64,000 nt of DNA from Sinorhizobium psoraleae. GTDB taxonomy: Bacteria; Pseudomonadota; Alphaproteobacteria; Rhizobiales; Rhizobiaceae. The position numbers and the translations under genes are program-made. The stretch lies in the NCBI RefSeq assembly GCF_013283645.1, contig NZ_JABEKV010000003.1, positions 930,001 through 994,000 of the forward strand, read 5' to 3'. The notes below the pieces were generated by a model that saw only the letters and a program-made list of their open reading frames with translations, was not told where the DNA came from and did not search any database. Below, piece by piece: positions 27,001 through 35,082 of this stretch (positions are counted from its first letter, which is position 1; the number at the start of each line of letters is the position of its first letter).

Positions 27001-29546
27001 GCAATCACGTGGAAGCGCCCGACCGAGTTTTCGGCAAGATCTCCGGAAAACTCCGGCTTGATACCGACCATCGGTCCTTCGGGCTTGACCGGCAGCGTCA
27101 GCGAGCGCTCCACGGCGCGGCCGCCGGCCTCGCGCATGCGCACCGTGACATTGGCGTTCAGCAACTGCGTCGTCGAGGGAACCTCGGTCAGATCGACGTC
27201 GAAAACAGCTTTGCCGTTCTCGTCCAGCGGCTCCAGCGCCTCGAGCGGCATTCGCGTGTCTTCGCTCGTCTCCTCGTCTGCAAGGCCGAAGAGGTAGCCC
27301 TTGAAGGCGGCGTTCTCGCGCGTGGGCTTGACCGAGACTTCACCCTCGAGCGTCAGCCCGGCGGCGGGTGCGCCGTAGAGAAAGCGGCCATCGACCGCGA
27401 CCTGCACAGGCGTGCCGACCGTGATTTCGTTCGCCTCGCTCGTCAGATCGAACTCGGTGCGGTCCGGTACGAAGTCGTCCACGAGGAATTGCTTCTCGCC
27501 GATCGCGGACCCTTTCGGATCGGCGAAGATCTGCATCGTCCAGGTGCCGCGCATGGCGTTTTCCGGGATCGGCAGGTCGAGCGTGTGGCCGCCGAGCTTG
27601 CCGCCGTTGCTCACCATACGCCGATCCTCGACGCCATCCGGGCGCAGGAAGACGAAGGTGAGCGGCAGGTTCTCGATCGCCGCGCCGTTGACATCGCGGG
27701 CAAGGGCTGCCGCATGCACCGTCTCGCCGACGCGGTAGATACCGCGTTCGGTCCAGGCGAAAAGGTCGATCGCGCCGGGCGCGGCGCGGCCTGTGACGCC
27801 GCGATCGGAAAGATCGAAGCCAGCGCGCGTCATGTCGAGGAAGACGTAATCCGCATCCGCCTCCTTCGCCGTGATGATGGCGGGTGCCATGCTCGCCGCG
27901 CCGCGCATCAGGCCGGCGGCGAAGGTCGCTCTCCCCTCCGCATCACTCGTCGCGGTGCCGAGAACTTCGTTGTTCTTCGCGATCAGTTGCAGTTCGACGC
28001 CGTCGAGCGGCTTGGCAGTTGCGAGCGAGCGGGCGAAGACGGTAAGCCCGTCCGTGCCGGCATAGGTCGAAATGCCGATGTCGGAGACCACGAACCATTG
28101 CGTGGCGCGCGCGTCCCAATCCTGGCTGAGCCCGGTTCCGGAGACCGCCGTCAGCACGTAGACGCCTGGCTTGCGTTGCGGCAGCGCCTCGTCCACCGGG
28201 AAGCTGGTCACCACTTCCTTGTTGAGTTCGGTGTCGATGTCGATGCTGCCTTGCCAGACGAGTTCGCCGCTCTCGTCCTTGATGCGCTCTTCGCTATAGC
28301 CGTCGATCTGCGTCAGGAACTGCGAGCTGGTGAGCAGCGAGGAGATGCCGCGATCACCGATGCGATAGAGCTTGAGGTTGGCGCTCTCGGTGTTGACCGA
28401 GACGATCGGAATGCCGCGGCGTGCGGTCGACGGCAGCACGAAGCTGTCGCCGGTGAAGCGCACCATCGGCGAACGGTCCTTCACATAGATGTCGAGGCTG
28501 ACGGGCGTTTCGATGACTTCATCGACGGTGGAGGGCAGGCCCTGCCTCAGCGCCAGCTTATAGCGCTGCCCATGCGATAACCCCTCTACGCAGATCTCGC
28601 TTCCCTTGGCCTCGACCGCTTTCGGAGCTGTGCCGTCGAGGGTGACGAAGGAGGCGTAATCCGGTCCGTTCTTGACGAGCTGCTCGGAGAATTGAACGCA
28701 GGCGCGCGGGCTTGCGCTGTCGGCATCGATCGTGTGGCCGGTGACGCGGAAGCCCTGCCGCGCCTTGAGGTCGAGATAAGCGGTTTCGACCGTCTTCGCC
28801 TCGACAAGTTCGAGGCTCGCCTTATAGGCGTTGAGGGCGGCGCGATAGTTTTCCGTGTTTTCGAGTGCCTTGGCGAGAACGGCAAGCGCGTCTGCCCGGC
28901 TCTGGGCATTGCGGGTCAGCTGGTAGCCGTTAAGGGCGGCAAGCGCTGCCTGGCCGGCGATTTCGGTATTGCCCGTGATGCGGTTGGCGGCGCGCGCCGT
29001 CTCCAGCCACAATTCGCCGTCATCCGGCGTTATCGCCAGCGCGCCACGAAAGCCCTTCAGCGCGTTCTCTATGTTGCCAGCCGTCAACTCGCTGCGGGCG
29101 GCTTCGATCAGGCCGTTGACGCCAAATCCCTGCTGGTCCTCTGTCAGGGCGAGATTCGCTTTCACGTCGCGGGCGTCCTGTATGAGCTGATCCGAGAGGA
29201 AGGAGAGACGCGGCGGCGCGCCGATATCGGGCTCGTCGCTGCCCGTCTCAACGACCTTGCCGGCGATAGCTCCCTTGAAGGTGTTCAACGGATTGAAATC
29301 GGATTTCAGGAAACACCACTTCACCTTTGGATTGTAGGTGAAGGCGCGGCAGGACTGGTCGGCGATACAGGCGCTCTGGCACTGCTGAAGTGAGACGTTC
29401 TGTTCGGTGCGAAGATCAAAGCCGAAATAGTCGCCGTCTTGCGTAATCTCGACTGTGCGGTTCGTTTCAGCTGCCGCGGCGGGCGAGCCGAGGGAAAGGA
29501 GCGTAAGAAGAAGCGTGAAAAGGCCGACAAACGCGCGCATAGACAT
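24084..29546 (-). CDS. Bacterial alpha-2-macroglobulin with N-terminal PAN/Apple-like domain
   Basis: This ~1820-residue exported protease trap is paired with PBP1C. The signal peptide (AFVGLFTLLLTLLSLGSPAAAA) lacks a lipobox Cys, so the protein is probably periplasmic rather than a lipoprotein. Right after it a Cys-rich stretch (NVSLQQCQSACIADQSCRAF and KWCFLKSDF) resembles a PAN/Apple domain. Macroglobulin domains follow (MG1, MG2 and the bait region in the middle). The thioester motif is intact in DRYPYGCAEQTTSRALPL (~1420), inside the thioester-containing domain, with the receptor-like C-terminal domain after it. GGGAGGA precedes the ATG at 29546, preferred over an in-frame start 13 codons upstream. 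The family is thought to trap proteases that enter the periplasm. Confidence 0.93.
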   Translation of the reverse strand: MSMRAFVGLFTLLLTLLSLGSPAAAAETNRTVEITQDGDYFGFDLRTEQNVSLQQCQSACIADQSCRAFTYNPKVKWCFLKSDFNPLNTFKGAIAGKVVETGSDEPDIGAPPRLSFLSDQLIQDARDVKANLALTEDQQGFGVNGLIEAARSELTAGNIENALKGFRGALAITPDDGELWLETARAANRITGNTEIAGQAALAALNGYQLTRNAQSRADALAVLAKALENTENYRAALNAYKASLELVEAKTVETAYLDLKARQGFRVTGHTIDADSASPRACVQFSEQLVKNGPDYASFVTLDGTAPKAVEAKGSEICVEGLSHGQRYKLALRQGLPSTVDEVIETPVSLDIYVKDRSPMVRFTGDSFVLPSTARRGIPIVSVNTESANLKLYRIGDRGISSLLTSSQFLTQIDGYSEERIKDESGELVWQGSIDIDTELNKEVVTSFPVDEALPQRKPGVYVLTAVSGTGLSQDWDARATQWFVVSDIGISTYAGTDGLTVFARSLATAKPLDGVELQLIAKNNEVLGTATSDAEGRATFAAGLMRGAASMAPAIITAKEADADYVFLDMTRAGFDLSDRGVTGRAAPGAIDLFAWTERGIYRVGETVHAAALARDVNGAAIENLPLTFVFLRPDGVEDRRMVSNGGKLGGHTLDLPIPENAMRGTWTMQIFADPKGSAIGEKQFLVDDFVPDRTEFDLTSEANEITVGTPVQVAVDGRFLYGAPAAGLTLEGEVSVKPTRENAAFKGYLFGLADEETSEDTRMPLEALEPLDENGKAVFDVDLTEVPSTTQLLNANVTVRMREAGGRAVERSLTLPVKPEGPMVGIKPEFSGDLAENSVGRFHVIAVGEDGTKIPMSGLLWKLISVERNYQWYRDGSAWKYEPVISTKQVANGTVDVTAGGAAIAVPVGWGRYRLEIETAAVDGPASSVEFDAGWYVAATSTETPDGLEIALDKEKYAIGETAKLKVSPRFAGELLVTVGTEDLIATKTATIAETGGEVELPVTADWGAGAYVTATLFRPGDARESRMPMRAIGIKWLAVDPADRKLAVTLDAPETTQPRRPLDINLKVRGAGANENAYVTIAAVDVGILNLTRYEAPDPDGWYFGQRQLGVEIRDLYGRLIDGSLGATGRLRTGGDGGQMPLQGSPPTEKLVAFFSGPVKLDADGEAKVSFDIPQFNGTARIMAVTWTKSGVGHAIKDVVIRDPVVVTASLPKFLAPGDRAQLRLDIANTDAPAGDYRLRVTTNGPVTVEQTGAAETVRLDAGGKSAVTLPLSGQYPGNGVVTVELSNASGLSIEQALNIPIRPAALPVTQRQVVNIAAGSSLTVDDQLLADSLLQGASVSLNVTRSAAFDIPALLMTLDRYPYGCAEQTTSRALPLLYLSELAKQSGLADDEAVNKRVQDAIYSVLAYQSSSGSFGLWSPGSGDLWLDAYVSDFLTRAREQKYDVPEQAMVQALENLQNALSYETNVKDRGNEIAYALYVLARNRKAAISDLRYYADTMLDDFPTPLAKAHIAAALALYGDAARSQDIFAASLNMSTGSGLVKVSLARADYGSSLRDDAAVLALAAESRPVPAIIPELSKVVAREWQEAKYTSTQEQTWMLLAARAIQGGDEDMRLDVNGAERSGSYAARMSGDALMQQPVVIRNNGTDAVSAVVTTVAAPAQPLSAGGEGFTIERTYYTLDGAEANVSEARQNERYVVVLKVTESNDWPSRVLINDLLPAGFGIDNPNLVDSAQLSNFEWIGEVEAAHTEFRSDRFIAAFDRSTGDNREITLAYVVRAVTPGIYDHPAASVEDMYRPQFSARTATGRMEVLAAQ

Positions 29547-29688
29547 CAAGTCCTCCCAATGCTGCCCGTCTCGATTGAGCGTCACTCTGTCAACCTTCCC
29601 GGGGGCTTGTCAATCGCGATGCGACCAAGAGAGCTGCAAACGCCGCTTGTACGGAACTACAACCGGAACGATTGAAGGGAGGGGGCAC

Positions 29689-30432
29689 TCAGGGCGAAGC
29701 GGGTCCTGGCGCGAGGGCCTGCGTCGACCCCGTATAGGGTTTTGCGAGCGGAGCGGCATAGGAGCCGCGCTTGCTCGTCGTAAGTCCCTGCGAGACGAGC
29801 GCCTCCGCCTGCTTGACTGCAGCCGAGACCCCATCGACAACCGGAACCCCGTATTCACGCTGCAGCGCCTGCGCCAGATCGGCCATGCCGGCGCAGCCGA
29901 GGACGATCGCTTCGGCTCCGTCCTCCGTGAGCGCCAGTTCGATCTGGCGCCTAAGCTTGACGAGGGCTCCGGACGCTTTGTCCTCGAGGTCGAGCACCGG
30001 AATATCGGCGGCGCGAACCTTTGCGCGGCTGCCCATGCCGTAGCGCTCGATAAGATTTTCGATGAGAACACGCGAGCGCTCCAGCGTGGTGACGACGGTG
30101 AAGCGCTGGGCAAGAAGTGCTGCCGTCATCACGGCGGATTCGCAAAGTCCCAGCACCGGAATGTCGGCGAGGGTGCGCGCGGCCTCAAGGCCGGTATCAT
30201 CGAAACATGCGATGACGGCGGCGTCGGCACCGGCGGCTTGCCCCGCACGGATCTCCATCAGCAGGCCGGGCACAGCGATGGCGCCATCATAGTGCCCCTC
30301 GATCGAGGCAGGGCCGTTCCTGGAGGTTGCCGCGATGATTTCCGTCCCGTGCCCGGCGACGGCGCGCGCTGCATCTGCAGCCTTTTCCGTCATCGAGACG
30401 GTGGTGTTCGGATTGGCGATCAGGATGCGCAT
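29689..30432 (-). CDS. Asp/Glu/hydantoin racemase
   Basis: This 247-residue member of the Asp/Glu/hydantoin racemase superfamily begins MRILIANPNTTVSMTEKAA, typical of hydantoin and allantoin racemases. The two catalytic-type Cys lie in AVIACFDDTGL (~77) and VLGCAGMADLAQ (~182). The gene is the last of the ABC transporter operon, 5 bp after the permease stop. The substrate is therefore likely a 5-substituted hydantoin or allantoin brought in by that transporter. Allantoin would link it to the purine genes, but this is inference. Confidence 0.88.
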   Translation of the reverse strand: MRILIANPNTTVSMTEKAADAARAVAGHGTEIIAATSRNGPASIEGHYDGAIAVPGLLMEIRAGQAAGADAAVIACFDDTGLEAARTLADIPVLGLCESAVMTAALLAQRFTVVTTLERSRVLIENLIERYGMGSRAKVRAADIPVLDLEDKASGALVKLRRQIELALTEDGAEAIVLGCAGMADLAQALQREYGVPVVDGVSAAVKQAEALVSQGLTTSKRGSYAAPLAKPYTGSTQALAPGPASP

Positions 30433-30437
30433 GGATG

Positions 30438-31259
30438 TCAGCTTATCTTTGCCTGCCGGCGCCGCAGCACGAGGATGATGGCGAGCGCGACGAGGATGAT
30501 GGTGAAGGAGAAGAGTGTCGTGACCGTGCCGAGGGCGTAAAGCACCGGCGTCGTCACGTTGGTTGTCATGCCGTAGATTTCGAGCGGCAGCGTATTGTAG
30601 GTGCCGGAGGTCATCAGCGTGCGGGCGAACTCGTCATAGGAGAGGGTAAAGCCGAAGAGACCGACGCCGATCAGGCTCGGCGCGATCATCGGCAGCACGA
30701 CATGGCGGAAGGTCTGCCACGGTGTTGCGCCGAGGTCGCGGGCAGCCTCCTCATAGGCCGGCGAGAAGCGGTTGAAGACCGCGAACATGATGAGCACGCC
30801 GAAGGGCAGCGTCCAGGTTAGATGCGCGCCGAAGCCGGAAGAGTACCAGGCGGGCTTCAGCCCGAACTGCTGGAAGACGACGCCGATGCCCAGCGAAATG
30901 ATGATCGAGGGCACGACGAGGCTCGCGACCGTCACGTAGAAGAGCGTCGTCGAACCGCGGAAGCGGTGGCGGAAGGCGAGGCCGGCGAGGAGCGCCACGA
31001 CGACGTTGACGACCATAACCATGAGCCCGAGCGTGAAGGATCGGCGGAATGAGGCGCCGAAATCGCCGACAGCCTGCTTTTCGAAGAGGTTGTAGAACCA
31101 GTGCGTCGAAAGCCCGTTCAACGGAAAGGTGAGGCCGCCGTCAGGCCCCTGGAAGGAGAGGATCAGGACCGCTGACAGCGGTCCGTAAAGGAACAGCACG
31201 AACAGGGCGAAGAAGGTAGCCAGGACATAGAATTCCAAAGTCCGTCTTTCGTGGGTCAT
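30438..31259 (-). CDS. ABC transporter permease (PotC/YdcV type)
   Basis: This 273-residue inner-membrane protein has six predicted hydrophobic segments, the first in FYVLATFFALFVLFLYGPL. The EAA loop typical of binding-protein-dependent permeases is EEAARDLGATPWQTFRHVVLPM (~175), here too long to be cited as one motif beyond EAARDLGATPWQTF. It matches the polyamine/opine/2-aminoethylphosphonate permease family. The start lies one base after the stop of the upstream permease. Confidence 0.9.
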   Translation of the reverse strand: MTHERRTLEFYVLATFFALFVLFLYGPLSAVLILSFQGPDGGLTFPLNGLSTHWFYNLFEKQAVGDFGASFRRSFTLGLMVMVVNVVVALLAGLAFRHRFRGSTTLFYVTVASLVVPSIIISLGIGVVFQQFGLKPAWYSSGFGAHLTWTLPFGVLIMFAVFNRFSPAYEEAARDLGATPWQTFRHVVLPMIAPSLIGVGLFGFTLSYDEFARTLMTSGTYNTLPLEIYGMTTNVTTPVLYALGTVTTLFSFTIILVALAIILVLRRRQAKIS

Positions 31260-31260
31260 G

Positions 31261-32169
31261 TCAGAGTTCCTTCCGGATATCGACGACCCGCAGGATCGCG
31301 GCGACCATCAAAAGCACGACGATCAGCAGCACGACCGCGTTGGCGGCTGCCGCCGGGTACTGAAGCAAGGACATCTGGTTCTTCATCATCAGCGCAACCG
31401 AGGCGCTTTGCCCGCCCGACATCACCTGAACTGTCGAAAAATCAGCCATGACCAGCGTCACGACGAAGATAGATCCGATCGCCATGCCGGGCTTGGCCAA
31501 GGGCAGAATGACGTTCCAGAGGATCTGCCAGCCAGTCGCGCCGCAATCGCGCGCGGCCTCGATCAGGGAGCGGTCGATGCGCATTAGCGTGTTGAAGATC
31601 GGCGTCACCATGAACAGCGTGTTGAGATGCACCATGGCGAGCACGACGGCGAAATCGGAATAGAGCAGCCATTCGATCGGCTCAGGGATGATGCCGAGTT
31701 CGATCAATGTCGAGTTGACGAGGCCGTTGCGTCCGAGAACCGGAATCCAGGAGATCATGCGGATGATGTTTGAGGTGAGGAACGGCACGGTGCAGACGAG
31801 GAAAAGCACCATCTGCATCGTCGTCGTGCGGATGTGGAAGGCCAGGAAATAGGCGACCCAAAAGCCGATAAAGAGCGTAAGAGCCCACGTCATCGCCGTG
31901 AATTTCAGCGTGTTGAGATAGGTCTTCCACGTCACCCACGAACCGAGCGTGTCGGTATAGTTCATCGACAGGAAATCGGGATAGAGCCCGGCGAAGTCGT
32001 AGTCCCAGAAACTGACGACGAAGATGGTCAGGATCGGCAGGATGAAGAAGAAGGCGAGGATCAGGAGGAGAGGAGCGGCCTGAAGATAGGCGATTAGCCA
32101 CTGCGGCACGGCAAAGCCGCGGGACGTCTTGCCCGCTTTGGCCTCTCCTGAAGTCGCGATTGCCGTCAT
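31261..32169 (-). CDS. ABC transporter permease (PotB/YdcU type)
   Basis: This 302-residue permease has a cytosolic N-terminal tail, then a hydrophobic segment at AAPLLLILAFFFILPILTIF and five more. The EAA loop is EAARDCGATGWQILWNVILP (~205). It pairs with the next gene to form the channel. A 190-bp spacer with GC-rich palindromes separates it from the upstream binding-protein gene. Confidence 0.9.
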   Translation of the reverse strand: MTAIATSGEAKAGKTSRGFAVPQWLIAYLQAAPLLLILAFFFILPILTIFVVSFWDYDFAGLYPDFLSMNYTDTLGSWVTWKTYLNTLKFTAMTWALTLFIGFWVAYFLAFHIRTTTMQMVLFLVCTVPFLTSNIIRMISWIPVLGRNGLVNSTLIELGIIPEPIEWLLYSDFAVVLAMVHLNTLFMVTPIFNTLMRIDRSLIEAARDCGATGWQILWNVILPLAKPGMAIGSIFVVTLVMADFSTVQVMSGGQSASVALMMKNQMSLLQYPAAAANAVVLLIVVLLMVAAILRVVDIRKEL

Positions 32170-32211
32170 TGTCTGTCCTCTTGCTTGCCATTGCCCTCAT
32201 CCTGCCGGCAC

Positions 32212-32330
32212 CTTCTCGCCCCGCGTGCGGGGAAGACTTGAGGCGACCTCCGCCCTCGCTAAGGTAAGGCGCGGGAGCGGCGGCCTCGTCCCCTCTCCCC
32301 GCGTGCGGGGAGAGGGCTAGGGTGAGGGGC
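32212..32330. repeat. GC-rich palindromic intergenic repeat
   Basis: This spacer, inside the ABC operon, has two related palindromes. The better one (32291-32316) has perfect 12-base arms CCCTCTCCCCGC and GCGGGGAGAGGG around GT. A degenerate one lies at ~32215-32234 with the CCCCGC-GT-GCGGGG core. A similar element lies at 49806-49832. It is likely a dispersed extragenic element that could protect the mRNA of the upstream binding protein. Confidence 0.65.
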
Positions 32331-32359
32331 AACTTGCCTGCGGATAAACGCGAGCCGCC

Positions 32360-33658
32360 CTACGCCGCGATGAACTCGTTCCAGCGGCGGACCATGTAAC
32401 GATCCTCGTCCATCACGGAGTTCCAGCACGCAACTTTGCCCATGCGCTCCTCGAACGAGCCGCCGTCACGGACGGCGCCGGCCTTCTCCATGATCTTGCC
32501 TTCCGGAGAGAGGATGTCGCCTTTTGCCGGCTTGCCTTCCACCCAGAAGCCCCATTCGTCCTCTGACATGTGAGCCTTCGCCGTTTCCATCGCGGCGGAG
32601 TAATAGCCCTGGCGATTGAGATAGGCGCCGACCCAGCCGGAGAGATACCAGTTGATATATTCGTAAGCGGCGTCGAGTTGGGCGCCCTGCAGGTGCGCGG
32701 CGAGACCGAGACCGCCGCCCCAGGCGCGATAACCTTCCTTGAGCGGCTGGTATTTGCAGGCAATCCCCTTGGAGCGGACGGCGGCGACCGCTGGCGACCA
32801 CATCGACTGGATGACGACCTCGCCGGAGGCCATCAGGTTGACGCTCTCGTCGAAGGATTTCCAGAACGCGCGGAACTGGCCGTCCTGCTTGGCCTTGATG
32901 AGAAAATCGATCGTCTGATCGATTTCGTCCGTCGTCATGTTGCCCTTGTCGGCATATTTGATGTTGCCCATCGCCTCCATGATCATGGCGGCATCCATGA
33001 TGCCGATCGACGGGATATTGAGGATTGCCGCCTTGCCTTTGAAGGCAGGATCCATGATGTCGGCCCAGGTGGTGATCTCGCGCCCGACGAGGTCGGGGCG
33101 GATGCCGAGCGTGTCGGCGTTGTAGATCGTCGGGATCAGCGTCATCCACTGCGTCGGCGCTTTGGCGAAGGTCTTGGAATCCTGCGCTTCGACGAAACCG
33201 ACGGTGTGCGGCGCGGTGCCCTGGGCAACCACGCTGTCCGGCTTCAGCTTGCCATCGATGAAGAGTGGCACGATCTTGTCGTAATATCTGATTTTCGAGA
33301 CATCCATCGGCTGCATGACGCCGCTTGGGAAGACCTTCTTGGCGATCCAGTATTCGATATCGGCGATGTCATAGGAGTCCGGCTGGGTGACGGCGCGCTG
33401 GGCGGCAGCATCGGAATCGGTCGCCGTCATCTCCAGCGTGATGCCAAGGTCCTGTTTGCACTTTTCGGCGATCGCATTGATGTTCGAAACGCCGGTGCCG
33501 AACTGGCGGAGCGTGATCGGGTTCTGCGCCCAGATGGTGGGAAAGCCGGTGATGGCCCCGGATCCGGCGATGGCGCCGACAGCGGCGGCACCGGTCTTGA
33601 GCAGCGAACGCCGGGAGATCCCTTTTTGCGGCTTCGGTGAATTGGCCTCGATTGTCAT
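32360..33658 (-). CDS. ABC transporter substrate-binding protein with Tat signal
   Basis: This 432-residue protein starts with a twin-arginine signal (ISRRSLLKTGAAAVGAIAG), suggesting export in folded form. It belongs to the PotD/iron-type family (extracellular solute-binding type 1), with QFGTGVSNINAIAEKCKQD after the signal and the typical SGEVVIQSMWSPAVAAVRSK in the middle. The substrate is not evident. The terminal racemase gene argues for a hydantoin-like compound and the family for a polyamine-like one. AAGGGGAAC precedes the ATG at 33658. Confidence 0.9.
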   Translation of the reverse strand: MTIEANSPKPQKGISRRSLLKTGAAAVGAIAGSGAITGFPTIWAQNPITLRQFGTGVSNINAIAEKCKQDLGITLEMTATDSDAAAQRAVTQPDSYDIADIEYWIAKKVFPSGVMQPMDVSKIRYYDKIVPLFIDGKLKPDSVVAQGTAPHTVGFVEAQDSKTFAKAPTQWMTLIPTIYNADTLGIRPDLVGREITTWADIMDPAFKGKAAILNIPSIGIMDAAMIMEAMGNIKYADKGNMTTDEIDQTIDFLIKAKQDGQFRAFWKSFDESVNLMASGEVVIQSMWSPAVAAVRSKGIACKYQPLKEGYRAWGGGLGLAAHLQGAQLDAAYEYINWYLSGWVGAYLNRQGYYSAAMETAKAHMSEDEWGFWVEGKPAKGDILSPEGKIMEKAGAVRDGGSFEERMGKVACWNSVMDEDRYMVRRWNEFIAA

Positions 33659-33731
33659 GCGTAGTTCCCCTTTTCTTGATGGTTAGTGGTTGGTTTGAGC
33701 GGGAGGTGGCCGGAACCGGCCTTTTATCGGG

Positions 33732-34820
33732 CTAGGCTGAGAGGCGGCCGAGGGGGATCACGTCCTCCAAGGCCCAGCTCAAGGACACCGCATCGCCGAC
33801 GGGCACGGGTTTCTTGAAATATTCCGCGTCGGAGACGATCACGGTGAAATCGTCGCTGCCGGCGCCGATCACGGTGATCTTCACGGAAGCGCCGCGATAT
33901 TCGACATTCGAGACGACGCCCTGAAAGCCGAGCGACTTTTCCACTGCCGGTTCAAGACGCACGCGATCGGTGCGGATGCCGATGTCGATCGGCTTGCCGG
34001 CCTCTTGGCCGATGTCGCGCACGGTGAAGGTCTGGCCCTCGGGCACCTGCAGCGTCACGACGCCGCCCTCGATCTTCGTCACGCGGCCCGAAAGCACGTT
34101 ATGGTCGCCCATGAAGCGGGCAACGAAGGCGGTCGCCGGTTTTTCGAAGACGGTGCGCGGTTTGGCTGCCTGCTCGATCCGGCCGTTGTTCATGATGACG
34201 ATCAGGTCGGCGAGCGCCATCGCTTCCTCCTGGCTATGCGTCACATGGACGAAAGTGATGCCGAGCGTCTTTTGCAGCTTCTTGAGCTCCGCTCGCATCC
34301 GGATCTTGAGGAACGGGTCGAGCGCGGAAAGCGGTTCGTCGAGCAGCAACGCCTCCGGATCGGTGATCAGCGCGCGGGCAAGCGCCACACGCTGCTGCTG
34401 ACCGCCGGAGAGCTGCGCCGGGCGGCGCGTCGCATAGGCTTCCATTTGCATCAGCTTGAGCATTTCCAAGGCCTTCGCCCGGCGCTCGTCCTTGTCGACG
34501 CCTTTCATCTTCAGGCTGAAGGCCACGTTGTCGACGAGATCGAGATGCGGGAACAGCGCGTAGGACTGGAACATCATCGCCGTGCCGCGTTTCGCCGGCG
34601 GAAAATCGGTGACCACGATGTTGCCGAGGCGAATGTCGCCGGAAGAAATGCTCTCGTGACCGGCAATCATGCGCAGCGTCGACGTCTTGCCGCAGCCGGA
34701 AGGTCCCAGAAAGCAGCAATAGCTGCCGGCGGGGATCTTCAGGCTGATCGAATGGACGGCCGTTGTCGTGCCGTAGACCTTGGAAACCGAGGCAATATCG
34801 ATCTCAGCCGCTTTTGACAT
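33732..34820 (-). CDS. ABC transporter ATP-binding protein (PotA type)
   Basis: This 362-residue ATPase has Walker A GPSGCGKTS, signature LSGGQQQRVALARAL, Walker B ALLLDEPLSALD and the H-loop VTHSQEEAMALAD. A C-terminal TOBE domain (from ~285) matches the spermidine/putrescine family. The frame is open upstream for 44 codons, but the ATG at 34820 has AAGGAG and begins at the normal place. It is the first gene of the operon ATPase, binding protein, two permeases, racemase, and is divergent from the GntR regulator. Confidence 0.9.
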   Translation of the reverse strand: MSKAAEIDIASVSKVYGTTTAVHSISLKIPAGSYCCFLGPSGCGKTSTLRMIAGHESISSGDIRLGNIVVTDFPPAKRGTAMMFQSYALFPHLDLVDNVAFSLKMKGVDKDERRAKALEMLKLMQMEAYATRRPAQLSGGQQQRVALARALITDPEALLLDEPLSALDPFLKIRMRAELKKLQKTLGITFVHVTHSQEEAMALADLIVIMNNGRIEQAAKPRTVFEKPATAFVARFMGDHNVLSGRVTKIEGGVVTLQVPEGQTFTVRDIGQEAGKPIDIGIRTDRVRLEPAVEKSLGFQGVVSNVEYRGASVKITVIGAGSDDFTVIVSDAEYFKKPVPVGDAVSLSWALEDVIPLGRLSA

Positions 34821-34828
34821 GGCGTTTT

Positions 34829-34844
34829 CTCCTTGCACAAGGAG
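34829..34844 (-). promoter_or_regulatory. Palindrome covering the ribosome site of the PotA-type gene
   Basis: On the minus strand CTCCTTG-TG-CAAGGAG is a perfect 7-base inverted repeat that contains the AAGGAG ribosome site. A hairpin here would hide the site and could tune translation of the first gene of the operon. Confidence 0.45.
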
Positions 34845-34986
34845 AGAAGCATCAAGCGTGCCAGTTCGCCCGCCAGGGCTTAAGGGCATGATCTGTCGGA
34901 TATATTCTCCCGCCGCGGCGAGCTGGCCCGTGCGGCTGTTGATTAGCTGCACATTTTATAGGCGTTTGTCGCCAATATCTGAGGCA

Positions 34987-34998
34987 ATCGTATACAAT
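34987..34998. promoter_or_regulatory. Candidate GntR (FCD) operator
   Basis: ATCGTATACAAT is a palindrome with one mismatch around GTATAC. This resembles the TTGTATACAA-type sites bound by FCD-family GntR regulators. It lies between the ABC operon and the divergent GntR gene, ~165 bp from the former and ~85 bp from the latter. Confidence 0.5.
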
Positions 34999-35082
34999 AC
35001 CAAAAATATTTGCGTGCGAATGGCTGTTAACTTCCAGTGTTCATCACGCTACAGTGTCGGCATTGTCCGGATTGCCAGCCTC

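Noticed and set aside
25710..28580. Very long open frame (956 codons) antisense to the alpha-2-macroglobulin gene
   Set aside because: It mirrors the codon structure of a clear gene in GC-rich DNA, has no recognisable domain and no ribosome site. Similar long antisense frames lie opposite xdhB (3692-5833), gcl (15163-16827), pbpC (22078-23889) and the family 5 binding protein (46189-47979).
32212..32330. Repeated palindromes as a CRISPR-like array
   Set aside because: Only two imperfect copies, no regular spacers and no cas genes; it fits a dispersed intergenic repeat.
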